Shown here piece by piece: positions 1-7,327 of a stretch of 17,638 nucleotides of DNA. The number at the start of each line of letters is the position of its first letter. The first letter of the stretch is position 1. Source of the DNA: Burkholderiales bacterium (lineage in GTDB: Bacteria > Pseudomonadota > Gammaproteobacteria > Burkholderiales > Burkholderiaceae); assembly GCA_903643055.1 (NCBI GenBank), contig CAHJWV010000063.1, positions 1 through 17,638 on the forward strand, written 5' to 3'. Below the pieces are notes generated by a model that saw only the letters and a program-made list of their open reading frames with translations, ran no database searches and was not told the DNA's origin. The position numbers were made by a program, and so were the translations under genes.

Positions 1-79
1 AGCTGGATTCAATTCGAACAGCCGCCGGATACTAGTGGCTGATCCGTGATCTGCAAGTGACCAAGGTGACGACGAAGTC

Positions 80-107
80 GGGCTATATGGGGTGGGCTAT
101 ATGGGGT
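80..107. repeat. Two-copy 14-bp tandem duplication
   Basis: The 14-base unit GGGCTATATGGGGT occurs twice back to back (80-93 and 94-107), followed by further G residues. It lies in the 173-base stretch downstream of the histidine kinase gene. The core TCGGGCTA recurs once more near 138-145. No gene or clear intrinsic terminator is visible in 1-173. A frame open from base 1 to a TGA at 40-42 could be the tail of a plus-strand gene, but it is too short to judge. Confidence 0.6.
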
Positions 108-173
108 GGGGTTGAAATCGTCCGCCCCCAAACCAAATCGGGCTACCCTCGTGGCGATGCCAGACCGGCGTCG

Positions 174-1961
174 TCAAGGCAGCGCGCGCAGCGCCGAGTA
201 AAGGTCGCGCGTGCGAACAGGCTTGAACAGCACTTGATGTCCGCTTTCGTGCACGCGTTTGACTTCGTCGGGCGAGGTGTCGCCGGTGATCAGCAGCGCC
301 GGCAGCGGCGCGCCATAGACGGCACGCACACGGTCGATCGCGATGATGCCGTCTTCCTCATTGGCCAGCCGCAGGTCGGAGACGACGATGTCGATCACGC
401 CGGCATGCCGGCGCACCTCGGTGCAGGCTTCCTGGATGTTGCCGGCGATCAGCACGTAATAGCCCCAGGTCTGCAGCAGGTCGCGCATGCCGATGCGGAT
501 GCTTTCTTCGTCGTCGATCAACAGCACGGTGCGGCTCGAGTCGATCGGCGTGGGCACCGTGTCGGCCGCGACCACCATGTGATCCATCTCGGCGAACTCC
601 GGCAGCTTGATCAGCACGCGGAACACCGTGCCGCGCCCCGGCACCGACGACACCTCCAGCTCGTGGCCCATCAGCAGCACCAGCCGCTTGACGATCGCCA
701 GGCCCATGCCCAGGCCGCGCGAGCGGTCGCGCCCGGGGTTGCCGACCTGATAAAACTCGTCGAAGACCTTCGACAACTCGTCTTCGGCCATGCCGATGCC
801 GGTGTCGCAAACCTCGATGCTGATGCAGTCTTTGCGGGTGCGCGCCACGACCACGATGCCGCCTTCATGGGTGTAGCGGATCGCGTTGTGGATCAGGTTG
901 CTCAACACCCGCTCGAGCAGGTGCGGGTCGCTCATCACCAGCTTGCCGCCGGCCTTGAAGCGCAGCCCCAGGCCCAGCTCTTCGGCCTGGCCGGCGCAAT
1001 GCATGTGCAGCACGCGAAACAGGTCGCGGATCGGGAACGACTGCAGGTTCGGCTCGATCACGCCGGCGTCGAGCTTGGAGATGTCGAGCATCGCGCTGAA
1101 CGACTGCTCCAGCGCGTCGATCGAGCGGATCATGTTGGTGACCGTGGGCCGAAGCGCCGTGCCGGCGAGGCTTTTCTCCAGCGTCGCGGCGAAGAGCCCG
1201 AGCGCGTGCATCGGCTGGCGCAGGTCATGGCTGGCCGAGGCGAGGAAGCGGCTCTTCTCGCGCGTCGCGCGCTCGACCAGAACCACCTGCTGGCGCAGCG
1301 CGCGAACCAGCGCATCGTTGTCGAGCTTGGTCTGGAGTTCCTTCATCAGCAGCTTGTGCTGCGAGTTCGCGAAGAACAGCGTGACCAGAAAATAGGCCAC
1401 CGTCAGCGGGCCGATGGTGATGGCGATCAAGGTGCCGCGCGACAGCATGAAGCCCACCAGCGGGCCGAGCAGCGGCAGCAGCCACAGATAAATCGCCCAG
1501 CGGTGTGCGGCGACGATGTGCACGCCGGCGCCACCCAGTGCCAGCATCACGAGCACCAGCAGCAATGTCGGCGTGAAGGTGGTTTCGTGCAGCAGGAAGA
1601 ATGGCGCCAAGCCCCAGGTCAGCGAAGACAACAGCACCACGGCCAGAAAGCGCCGCAGCCATTTGGAGGACTGTGTCAGTGCGGTGCGGCCTTCACGGTG
1701 ATAGGCCCAGGCCAGCAGCAGGTGCAGCGCCTGCGCTGTGTGCACGAGGCTGGCCCACAGAAAGAACTGCGAACTGGGCAGCCACCAGGCGAACGCCAGC
1801 CAGCACAGCAGCGCGGTGCCGAACGACACCGCGACCGAGCGGTAGCTGGTCTGGAAGAGTCGCTCTACTTGAGAAGAGAGGGTGCGCTCGCGGCGGCGGT
1901 CGATGCCTTCATCGATCTGCTCTTCGGGGTTGTCGGCCGCGGGGGTGATTCGAAACGTCAC
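174..1961 (-). CDS. Membrane-bound hybrid sensor histidine kinase with C-terminal receiver domain
   Basis: The 595-residue product is an inner-membrane hybrid kinase. About six hydrophobic helices fill residues 47-197 with little periplasmic sequence, so the signal is probably sensed in or near the membrane. The dimerisation/phosphoacceptor segment SASHDLRQP has its histidine at 245. The ATPase domain shows the N box (N355, N359), the G1 box DTGIGM (386-391), the F box around 400-405 and the G2 box GLGMGL (416-421). A receiver domain follows, with acidic residues D483/D484, phosphoacceptor D529 and K580. All catalytic residues are present, so it should be active. The start is a GTG ten bases after the stop of the response regulator gene, so the two genes are very probably co-transcribed. 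Being attached, the receiver may act as a phosphate sink or a regulatory gate for transfer to the neighbouring regulator. The stimulus cannot be read from the sequence. Confidence 0.93.
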   Translation of the reverse strand: MTFRITPAADNPEEQIDEGIDRRRERTLSSQVERLFQTSYRSVAVSFGTALLCWLAFAWWLPSSQFFLWASLVHTAQALHLLLAWAYHREGRTALTQSSKWLRRFLAVVLLSSLTWGLAPFFLLHETTFTPTLLLVLVMLALGGAGVHIVAAHRWAIYLWLLPLLGPLVGFMLSRGTLIAITIGPLTVAYFLVTLFFANSQHKLLMKELQTKLDNDALVRALRQQVVLVERATREKSRFLASASHDLRQPMHALGLFAATLEKSLAGTALRPTVTNMIRSIDALEQSFSAMLDISKLDAGVIEPNLQSFPIRDLFRVLHMHCAGQAEELGLGLRFKAGGKLVMSDPHLLERVLSNLIHNAIRYTHEGGIVVVARTRKDCISIEVCDTGIGMAEDELSKVFDEFYQVGNPGRDRSRGLGMGLAIVKRLVLLMGHELEVSSVPGRGTVFRVLIKLPEFAEMDHMVVAADTVPTPIDSSRTVLLIDDEESIRIGMRDLLQTWGYYVLIAGNIQEACTEVRRHAGVIDIVVSDLRLANEEDGIIAIDRVRAVYGAPLPALLITGDTSPDEVKRVHESGHQVLFKPVRTRDLYSALRALP

Positions 1962-1971
1962 GTCCGGCGGG

Positions 1972-2649
1972 CTACCGGAACAGGCTGATCAGGTGCGAGC
2001 GCGACTTGACGTCCAGCGCCAGGAGAATCGTCGACACATAGTTCTTGATCGTGCCGAGCGACAGGGCGGTCGCGTTGCTGATCTCCTGATTCGAGCAACC
2101 CGACAGCACCAGTTCAAGGATCTCGAGGTGGCGCGGGCCGAGTTCGGCCACGCGGTCATAACGCGATGAGCTCGGGAAGCGTGGAAAGCCGACCGGCGAC
2201 GCGGCGAGCAGCCCCATCACTGTGTCACACATCATGCGTGGCGCCTGGCCCTTGGTGACATAACCGACCGCTCCCAGGGCGCGCACCTGGCCGATGACGA
2301 ATTCATCCTGCGTGCCGCTGATGACCGCAACGCGTGCGCGCGGAAAAGCTTCCATGAACTGCTTCAGGCCTTGCAGGCCCTTGCTGTCCGGCATGTTGAG
2401 ATCAAGCAGCACCAGCGCGATGTTGGCCTCTTCGCGATAAAGCGCCATCGCGTCATGCAGGTTGCTGGCCTCGAGCAGATCAAGCGGTGTCTCTTCCACC
2501 ATGCTCAGGCTGGTGACGATGCCCACACGCAGCAGCGCATGGTCGTCGACGATCAAGACCTTGATCGGTGCGAGCGCGTTGTCGGCGGCAAGCCGCTGAG
2601 CCAGTGACGGATTGATCGTGTCTTCTGTGTGCATAGAAGCCTGATTCAT
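1972..2649 (-). CDS. NarL/FixJ-family response regulator (receiver plus LuxR-type HTH)
   Basis: This 225-residue transcription factor has an N-terminal receiver domain (about 28-145) with acidic pocket D35/D36, phosphoacceptor D83 in LLDLNMPD, S111 and K133. A LuxR-type helix-turn-helix (about 166-222) contains the typical CSNQEISNATALSLGTIKNY stretch. The ATG at 2649 is supported by a GAGG ribosome site seven bases upstream on the minus strand; the N-terminal extension of about 27 residues before the receiver is slightly long, and a second Met at residue 6 is possible. The gene precedes the hybrid kinase by ten bases and is its most likely phosphorelay partner. A strong two-tier hairpin lies in its leader (2669-2706). 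Target genes are unknown; no neighbouring promoter carries a binding site that I can assign to it. Confidence 0.93.
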   Translation of the reverse strand: MNQASMHTEDTINPSLAQRLAADNALAPIKVLIVDDHALLRVGIVTSLSMVEETPLDLLEASNLHDAMALYREEANIALVLLDLNMPDSKGLQGLKQFMEAFPRARVAVISGTQDEFVIGQVRALGAVGYVTKGQAPRMMCDTVMGLLAASPVGFPRFPSSSRYDRVAELGPRHLEILELVLSGCSNQEISNATALSLGTIKNYVSTILLALDVKSRSHLISLFR

Positions 2650-2668
2650 GCTGATGCCTCGGACTGGA

Positions 2669-2706
2669 ACGGAGCCCCCCGAGCCCGCCTGGGCTGATCG
2701 CTCCGT
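2669..2706 (-). promoter_or_regulatory. Two-tier hairpin in the leader of the response regulator gene
   Basis: A perfect 7-base inverted repeat, ACGGAGC (2669-2675) and GCTCCGT (2700-2706), encloses a second 5-base hairpin, AGCCC (2682-2686) and GGGCT (2691-2695), with a four-base loop. It lies 20-57 bases upstream of the regulator's ATG, just before the GAGG ribosome site, so it would form in the 5' leader if transcription starts upstream of it. No T-run follows, so it is not a standard terminator. It could be a folded leader or a DNA dyad bound by a dimeric regulator. Confidence 0.4.
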
Positions 2707-2761
2707 CCACGATCCTAGGCGCAGTCCCTTGCAGCGGCAAACGGTTTCGGCTGAACCATCC

Positions 2762-3019
2762 TTACTTTTCAGGATCTTTCAGGCGCTGTTCGAACGCTGG
2801 TGGAACCCAGGCAATCGCGCCGCGCCGCTCGCCTGGCGGCTCAGCGGATGCAGCCAACGGCGGGAAGCGAAACATCGGTTCAGTGTGGCTGGAGCGGGAG
2901 GAGGGCGCCCCGGCCGAGCCGATCGAGGCACCGCTTGTCTTGCAGCCTGGCTGCACTGACAGTGCGGCGACTGTAAGGGAAAACACGAGGCATTCTTTCA
3001 GTGGGCTTTCAGCCGGCAA
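2762..3019 (-). CDS. Possible small lipoprotein, weakly supported
   Basis: A frame of 85 residues begins at a TTG (3019) inside the last codons of the lactonase gene, overlapping its end by 11 bases, and runs to a TAA at 2762-2764. The N-terminus reads like a short export signal: a lysine at residue 8, a hydrophobic run CLVFSLTVAALSV, then QPGC, which could be an imperfect lipobox. The rest is Ser/Pro/Gly-rich and ends in a charged helix-like tail. It would be translationally coupled to the lactonase. Against it: no ATG start, no clear ribosome site, G/C bias at third positions weaker than in the flanking genes, and no family that I recognise. It may be only a chance open frame in the 359-base gap. 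Confidence 0.27.
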   Translation of the reverse strand: MPAESPLKECLVFSLTVAALSVQPGCKTSGASIGSAGAPSSRSSHTEPMFRFPPLAASAEPPGERRGAIAWVPPAFEQRLKDPEK

Positions 3020-3911
3020 ACAACGGTGAGGGTCGGCCTACTGTGTCGGTGTCGACCGCGAACAAGCCACCGGCCTGCGGTTGCGCTGCCAACTGGGTTT
3101 CGTTCAAGTCCTGGCGCGCGCTGGTAATGAACAGCGTGCGCATGTCGGGGCCGCCAAACGTGCAGTTGCTGATGTGGCTGGTGGGCAGATCCACCTGCGC
3201 CAAGACTTCGGCGCTCACCGGGTCATGGCAGGTCACGCGCGAGGCGCCCCAGTGAGCGATCCACAAGCGGCCCGAGCCATCGGTCGTCATGCCATCGGGG
3301 TAGCCTTCGCCGTCCTTGAAGCTCAGCCACAGGCGCTGGTTCGACAGGGTACCGCTGTCGGGCTCGAAGTCGAAGGCGAAGATGCGCTGCTCCGCGGTCT
3401 CGTTGAAGTACAGCGTGCGGCCGTCGAGCGACCAGGTCGGGCCGTTGGTCACGGCAAAGCGCGCGTCGAAGGTCAACGTGCAGCGGCGATCGGCATCGAA
3501 GCGGTACAGCGCACCGGTGCGCGCGCTGCAGGCGAAGTCCATCGTGCCGCCCCAGAAGCGGCCTTGCGCATCGCACTTGCCATCGTTGAAGCGGTTGCCG
3601 GGCTGGTCGGCTTCGGGGTCGTGCAGATGTTCAAGCTTCTTTGTTTCGGGGTCGAAGAAGGCGAAGCCGCTGCGCAGCGTGACCAGCAGGCCGCGGCCAT
3701 TGGCGCGCTCGGCCACGGCCGAGATCTCTTCGTCGAAGGGCCAGCTTTCGCGCGCCTGCGTGGCTGGCGTATAGCGATAGAGCTGGCGGCCGAGGATGTC
3801 AACCCAGTACAGCGCTTGCCGGCTGGGCGACCACAAGGTGCCTTCGCCCAGCGTGGCGCCGGCCGGCCACAGGCAGCGCACGGCGCTCAGGAGTTTCGGA
3901 GTTTCTGCCAT
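3009..3911 (-). CDS. SMP-30/gluconolactonase-family sugar lactonase
   Basis: The 300-residue product has the length and motifs of the SMP-30/regucalcin/XylC family, six-bladed beta-propellers that hydrolyse aldonolactones to aldonic acids using one divalent metal ion. Expected metal ligands are visible: E23 in LGEGTLW, N156 in TNGPTWS and D206 in PDGMTTD; R107 and N109 in GNRFNDGK fit the substrate-binding pair. There is no signal peptide, so it is cytoplasmic. It is divergent from an SDR resembling D-xylose 1-dehydrogenase, whose product would be its substrate. This dehydrogenase-lactonase pair beside a ChvE-type importer indicates oxidative, non-phosphorylating aldose catabolism. Whether the substrate is xylono-, arabinono- or galactonolactone cannot be settled here. 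The ATG at 3911 fits the family N-terminus, but no good ribosome site precedes it. Confidence 0.92.
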   Translation of the reverse strand: MAETPKLLSAVRCLWPAGATLGEGTLWSPSRQALYWVDILGRQLYRYTPATQARESWPFDEEISAVAERANGRGLLVTLRSGFAFFDPETKKLEHLHDPEADQPGNRFNDGKCDAQGRFWGGTMDFACSARTGALYRFDADRRCTLTFDARFAVTNGPTWSLDGRTLYFNETAEQRIFAFDFEPDSGTLSNQRLWLSFKDGEGYPDGMTTDGSGRLWIAHWGASRVTCHDPVSAEVLAQVDLPTSHISNCTFGGPDMRTLFITSARQDLNETQLAAQPQAGGLFAVDTDTVGRPSPLFAG

Positions 3912-4060
3912 GGGAATGATTCGTTAGGGAGGAACAGGAAGGGCGCTCGCCTGGGGCCGCCTCGGCGGTCGCGGTGCCGGGGCCCGGTGGGTGCATCGAT
4001 AATCAAATAACTGACGAACCAAATTCTCACATACATGAATTGCAATACAAGGAGGGCACT
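3912..4060. promoter_or_regulatory. Divergent promoter region between lactonase and SDR genes
   Basis: These 149 bases separate two divergent genes of one pathway and must hold both promoters. GATAAT at 3998-4003 matches five of six bases of a sigma-70 -10 element for the plus-strand SDR, in a locally AT-rich stretch (about 3995-4050). No -35 match lies at the usual distance, which would suit activator-dependent expression. A strong ribosome site AAGGAGG (4049-4055) precedes the SDR start by five bases. The promoter call is inference; the AT-rich island and the ribosome site are directly visible. Confidence 0.4.
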
Positions 4061-4879
4061 GTGTCAGACCCTGTTGTGACCCCATCGACCGCGCCCGCAT
4101 TGACGCCTTCGGCGGCCGGCCTGGCCCTCTACCCCAGCCTTCGCGGGCGCAGCGTCTTCGTGACCGGCGGTGGCACCGGCATCGGCGCATCGATGGTGCA
4201 GGCCTTTGCCGAACAGGGCGCGCGGGTGGCGTTTGTCGACATCAACGAGCCGGCCAGCGCCGAGCTGGCGCGGCAGATCGAGGCGGCAGGGCTGCCCGCG
4301 CCGTGGTGGCGCGGCTGCGATGTGCGCGATGTCGAGGCGCTGAAGCTTGCGATCGATCAGGCCGCACTGGCGCTCGGTGATTTCTCGGTGCTGGTCAACA
4401 ACGTGGCCAGCGACGACCGCCACACGCTGGCGTCGGTGACGCCTGAGTACTACGACAACCGCATGGCGATCAACGAGCGGCCGGCCTTCTTCGCGATCCA
4501 GGCGGTGGTGCCGGGCATGCAGCGCCTGGGCTTCGGCTCGATCGTCAACCTGGGCTCGACCGGGTGGCAGACCAAGTCGAGCGGCTATCCCTGTTATGCG
4601 ATCGCGAAGTCATCGGTCAACGGGCTGACGCGCGGCTTGGCCGGCAGCCTGGGCGCGCACCGCATTCGCGTCAACACGGTGTCGCCGGGCTGGGTGATGA
4701 CGCAGCGGCAGATGGACCTGTGGCTCAACGCCGAGAGCGAGAAGGAACTGCAGCGCAACCAGTGCCTGCCCGATCGGCTGCAGCCGTCCGACGTCGCGCG
4801 CATGGTGCTGTTCCTGGCGTCTGACGACGGTGCGATGTGCACCGCGCAGGAGTTCAAGGTGGATGCGGGCTGGGCCTGA
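4061..4879 (+). CDS. SDR-family aldose 1-dehydrogenase, D-xylose dehydrogenase (XylB)-like
   Basis: The 272-residue product is a classical short-chain dehydrogenase. It has the cofactor loop TGGGTGIG (35-42), an acidic D60 at the end of strand beta-2 suggesting NAD rather than NADP, an NNVA variant of the NNAG motif (113-116), and the catalytic residues S166, Y179 and K183 (YAIAK). The segments YPSLRG, DDRH, TQRQ and LFLASDDGAMCT match my memory of Caulobacter XylB (D-xylose 1-dehydrogenase), so oxidation of an aldopyranose to its lactone is the likely reaction. The frame stays open upstream to an ATG at 3974, but the GTG at 4061 has AAGGAGG five bases before it and puts the protein at family length, so I chose it. 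The divergent lactonase would act next. Exact sugar specificity is not readable. Confidence 0.9.
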   Translation: MSDPVVTPSTAPALTPSAAGLALYPSLRGRSVFVTGGGTGIGASMVQAFAEQGARVAFVDINEPASAELARQIEAAGLPAPWWRGCDVRDVEALKLAIDQAALALGDFSVLVNNVASDDRHTLASVTPEYYDNRMAINERPAFFAIQAVVPGMQRLGFGSIVNLGSTGWQTKSSGYPCYAIAKSSVNGLTRGLAGSLGAHRIRVNTVSPGWVMTQRQMDLWLNAESEKELQRNQCLPDRLQPSDVARMVLFLASDDGAMCTAQEFKVDAGWA

Positions 4880-4890
4880 TTCGGCCGATG

Positions 4891-4920
4891 CACCCACAGC
4901 CACACCCGCACCCACACCCG
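4891..4920. repeat. Short CACCCA-type hexamer repeat between convergent genes
   Basis: Five six-base units of the form CACCCA/CAGCCA/CACCCG run without interruption from 4891 to 4920. The 54-base gap separates the convergent SDR and LysR stop codons. No hairpin terminator with a T-run is visible in it. It looks like a simple-sequence tract rather than a functional site. Confidence 0.6.
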
Positions 4921-4933
4921 AGGCGGTCGAGCC

Positions 4934-5899
4934 TCAGTCGTTGATCGAGGGCTCGAAGCGGCTCCCGTAGACCTTGACGGCCGAGGTCTTCAGCGCGCGC
5001 AGCATCACCTTGGCGGCGGGCGACAACAGCTTGTCGGTGCGGGTGATGATGCCGAAGGCGTCCATGTGGCAAGGCAGCTCCATCGGCACGATGGCGATGA
5101 TGCGGTGCTCGGCGTAGTAGCGCGCCACGTCGGTCGACACCACGCCGATCATGTCGCTTTGCTGAAGCATCTTCGTCATGAACAGCTGCGAGGCGGTCTC
5201 GATCATGTTGATCGGCACCTCCAGCCCTTCTTCCTGGAACATCAGGTCGAAACGATGGCGCAGTACGCTGCCGGCCGGCGAGATGATCCAGCCCGCGCCT
5301 GCCAGATCGCGCAAGCTCAGGTTGGCGCTGCTCAGCAGCGGGTGGCCGGGCCGCACGATGGCGCAGACCGGCTCTTCGGCCAGCACCTCGTAGCGCAAGT
5401 CGGTCTTGTCGTGCTGGGCGAACAAGCGCGACACCAGCATGTCGAGCTTGCCCTGGCTCAAGCGTTCGAGCAGCACATCGCTGCTCTCGATCTGCAAGGT
5501 GATGCGCAGGCTCGGGTGCTCCTGCTTGACGAGCGCGACCGCCGGCGGCAACAGCACCATGCCGGGCGCACTGATCGCGCCGACGCCGACCTGGCCGAAG
5601 CGGCCCGACTTCAATGCTTCGAGTTCGTCGTGGGCCTGGTTCAGGCTCGTCAGCGCCACCCGCGCATGGCGAATCATCGTTTCGCCATACCAGGTCGCCC
5701 GCATGCCGCGCGGTAGCCGCTCGAACAGCGGCACTTCCAGCATGTCTTCCAGGTCTTTCAACAACTTGGAGGCCGCCGGTTGCGTCATGTTCAGCACCTG
5801 TGCGGCGCGGTGGATGTTGCCTTCATCGGCCAGCGTGACCAGCAACAGCAGCTGTCGCGTTTTGAGGCGCGCGCGAAGAAACCAGTGGGTGTTCGTCAT
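4934..5899 (-). CDS. LysR-type transcriptional regulator, GbpR-like, of the sugar locus
   Basis: This 321-residue regulator has the standard LysR plan: an N-terminal winged helix-turn-helix (about 12-70, with NIHRAAQVLNMTQPAASKLL), a linker helix to about 100, and a periplasmic-binding-like effector domain to about 305. It lies divergent from gguC, directly beside chvE-gguAB. In Agrobacterium and Azospirillum, LysR regulators called GbpR sit next to chvE and control it in response to sugars; the similar position and start of the protein suggest the same role. Its operator is expected in the 172-base divergent region (5900-6071), probably with autoregulation. The assignment as LysR is firm; equivalence to GbpR is inference from context and partial recall. 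The start at 5899 is well placed, though its ribosome site is weak. Confidence 0.92.
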   Translation of the reverse strand: MTNTHWFLRARLKTRQLLLLVTLADEGNIHRAAQVLNMTQPAASKLLKDLEDMLEVPLFERLPRGMRATWYGETMIRHARVALTSLNQAHDELEALKSGRFGQVGVGAISAPGMVLLPPAVALVKQEHPSLRITLQIESSDVLLERLSQGKLDMLVSRLFAQHDKTDLRYEVLAEEPVCAIVRPGHPLLSSANLSLRDLAGAGWIISPAGSVLRHRFDLMFQEEGLEVPINMIETASQLFMTKMLQQSDMIGVVSTDVARYYAEHRIIAIVPMELPCHMDAFGIITRTDKLLSPAAKVMLRALKTSAVKVYGSRFEPSIND

Positions 5900-6071
5900 G
5901 CGCTCAAAGGGGTAAAGAAGTGGAAGGCGCTCACGCGACGGGATGCGAACGCGGGTTTTCGTGAATGCCGAATCGTATATCTCTCTTAGTCAAATCTCTA
6001 TTGGGAGCTTATGGGTAACTTTCGTACGATCGCTCTCTTCTTGCGTCTGCACTTTGGCGAACCGCTGTCCA
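5900..6071. promoter_or_regulatory. Divergent LysR/gguC control region
   Basis: The 172 bases between the LysR gene and gguC contain a markedly AT-rich island (about 5968-6030) in an otherwise GC-rich neighbourhood. It holds a near-direct repeat ATCTCTCTTAG/ATCTCTATTGG (about 5979-6004) and the inverted pair ATCGTA (about 5972-5977) and TACGAT (about 6025-6030), some 50 bases apart. LysR regulators commonly bind such divergent regions at T-N11-A type sites. I cannot fix the promoter elements; this is a candidate operator region by position and composition. Confidence 0.45.
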
Positions 6072-7085
6072 ATGAGATTGATTCAGTTCATCGACGAAGA
6101 CACCTCGCTGCGAGCAGGCTGGGTGGACGCCACAGGTCAGGCCGTGCATCGGCTGGGTGACTATCGCAGTGTCTATACCCTGGCGCAGGCGGCATTGGCG
6201 CGTGGCGTTATGCTCGAAACGCTGGCCGGCACGCTGACGCCTTTCGGGGCGGGCATTCCGTATGCCGTGCTGCAAAAAGAGTCGCGCTTGCTGACGCCGC
6301 TGTCGCACCCCGATCCATCGCATTGCCTGGTCACCGGCACCGGCCTCACACACACCGGCAGCGCCGCTGCGCGCGATGCGATGCATCAGAAGCTCAGCAC
6401 CGATGAGTCGTTGTCGGATTCGATGCGCATGTTCAAGTGGGGCCTCGACGGCGGCCGGCCCAGTGCCAACGCTGCACCGGGCACCCCGGGTGTTCAGCCG
6501 GAGTGGTTTTACAAGGGCAACGGCCGCATCGTCGCTGCCCCTGGCGCACCGCTCTCGATGCCCGACTTTGCACTCGACGGCGGCGAAGAGCCGGAGCTGG
6601 TCGGCCTTTATGTGATCGGGCCGGATGGGGCGCCGCATCGCCTGGGGTTTGCGGTCGGCAACGAATTTTCTGACCACGTGACGGAGCGTCAGAACTACCT
6701 CTACCTCGCGCATTCGAAGCTGCGCGCCTGTGCCATCGGGCCTGAGTTGCGCACCGGCGAGTTGCCGGCGCATCTGGAAGGCACGAGCCGCATCGTGCGC
6801 GATGGCAGCGTGGTGTGGGAGAAGCCCTTTCTGACTGGCGAGGCGAACATGTGCCATTCGATCGCCAACCTCGAATACCACCATTTCAAATACGCAGCGC
6901 ACCGGCAGCCCGGCGACGTTCATCTGCATTTCTTCGGCACCGCAACGCTGAGTTTCGCCGATGGCGTGCGCACCGAGCCCGGTGATCGATTCGAGATCGA
7001 TCTGCCTGCGCTGGGCGCGCCGCTCGTCAACCCGCTCGCACGGGCCGAACGCGGCTTTGCTTATGGCGGAGTGCGTGCGCTGTGA
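6072..7085 (+). CDS. gguC: GguC/AraD1-type protein of the fumarylacetoacetate hydrolase superfamily
   Basis: The 337-residue product has a FAH-superfamily C-terminal domain. Likely metal ligands are E173 and E175 in GGEEPELV and D201 in GNEFSDH, followed by the LRACAIGPEL segment, a layout shared with the keto-deoxy-xylonate dehydratase XylX. Proteins of this type (GguC in Agrobacterium, annotated AraD1 in many Burkholderiales) occur beside chvE-gguAB. A dehydratase or hydrolase step on a 2-keto-3-deoxy sugar acid is the best guess, inferred from family and context rather than shown. The frame is open to 5943, but MRLIQFIDED at 6072 matches the family start; the extra upstream residues run through the AT-rich promoter region. 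The ribosome site is weak. It is first in the plus-strand set gguC-chvE-gguA-gguB, with a 242-base gap before chvE. Confidence 0.88.
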   Translation: MRLIQFIDEDTSLRAGWVDATGQAVHRLGDYRSVYTLAQAALARGVMLETLAGTLTPFGAGIPYAVLQKESRLLTPLSHPDPSHCLVTGTGLTHTGSAAARDAMHQKLSTDESLSDSMRMFKWGLDGGRPSANAAPGTPGVQPEWFYKGNGRIVAAPGAPLSMPDFALDGGEEPELVGLYVIGPDGAPHRLGFAVGNEFSDHVTERQNYLYLAHSKLRACAIGPELRTGELPAHLEGTSRIVRDGSVVWEKPFLTGEANMCHSIANLEYHHFKYAAHRQPGDVHLHFFGTATLSFADGVRTEPGDRFEIDLPALGAPLVNPLARAERGFAYGGVRAL

Positions 7086-7146
7086 GGAGCGCATTGCAGA
7101 TGGTGGGGCGTGTCTGGCCTGACCTGACGCTGCCACCGGGGCGGCA

Positions 7147-7157
7147 TGACAATGTCA
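7147..7157. promoter_or_regulatory. Small palindrome TGACA-A-TGTCA upstream of chvE
   Basis: An exact odd-centred palindrome of 11 bases lies 62 bases after gguC and about 170 bases before the chvE start. The 242-base gap between the two genes is long for an operon interior and could hold a separate chvE promoter. I see no convincing -35/-10 pair in it. Operator status is a guess from symmetry and position; a palindrome this short can occur by chance. Confidence 0.25.
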
Positions 7158-7327
7158 CGTGCTGGTACGCTCGCGCGGCGCGCCAGTACAAAGAATTTCC
7201 CGGATCGCCGATGCGGGACCGAAGCACTGAACGGCCCTGACGCCGTGAAGACGCCGCCCAGGTCGACGAGGAGCCCGGGCGCTTGTAGCAGATGGTGCGC
7301 AGCACCTTACCCAATGGAGACATCGCA

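Noticed and set aside
57..1988. Long plus-strand open frame (643 codons) opposite the histidine kinase
   Set aside because: It is antisense to a gene with complete kinase and receiver motifs. Its His/Gln/Arg/Ala-rich composition is the usual product of reading GC-rich codons backwards, and no family resemblance is visible.
4854..5072. Minus-strand frame with a run of alternating Cys-Gly
   Set aside because: It is produced by the CACCCA-type repeat read on the minus strand and otherwise lies inside the LysR gene in another frame.
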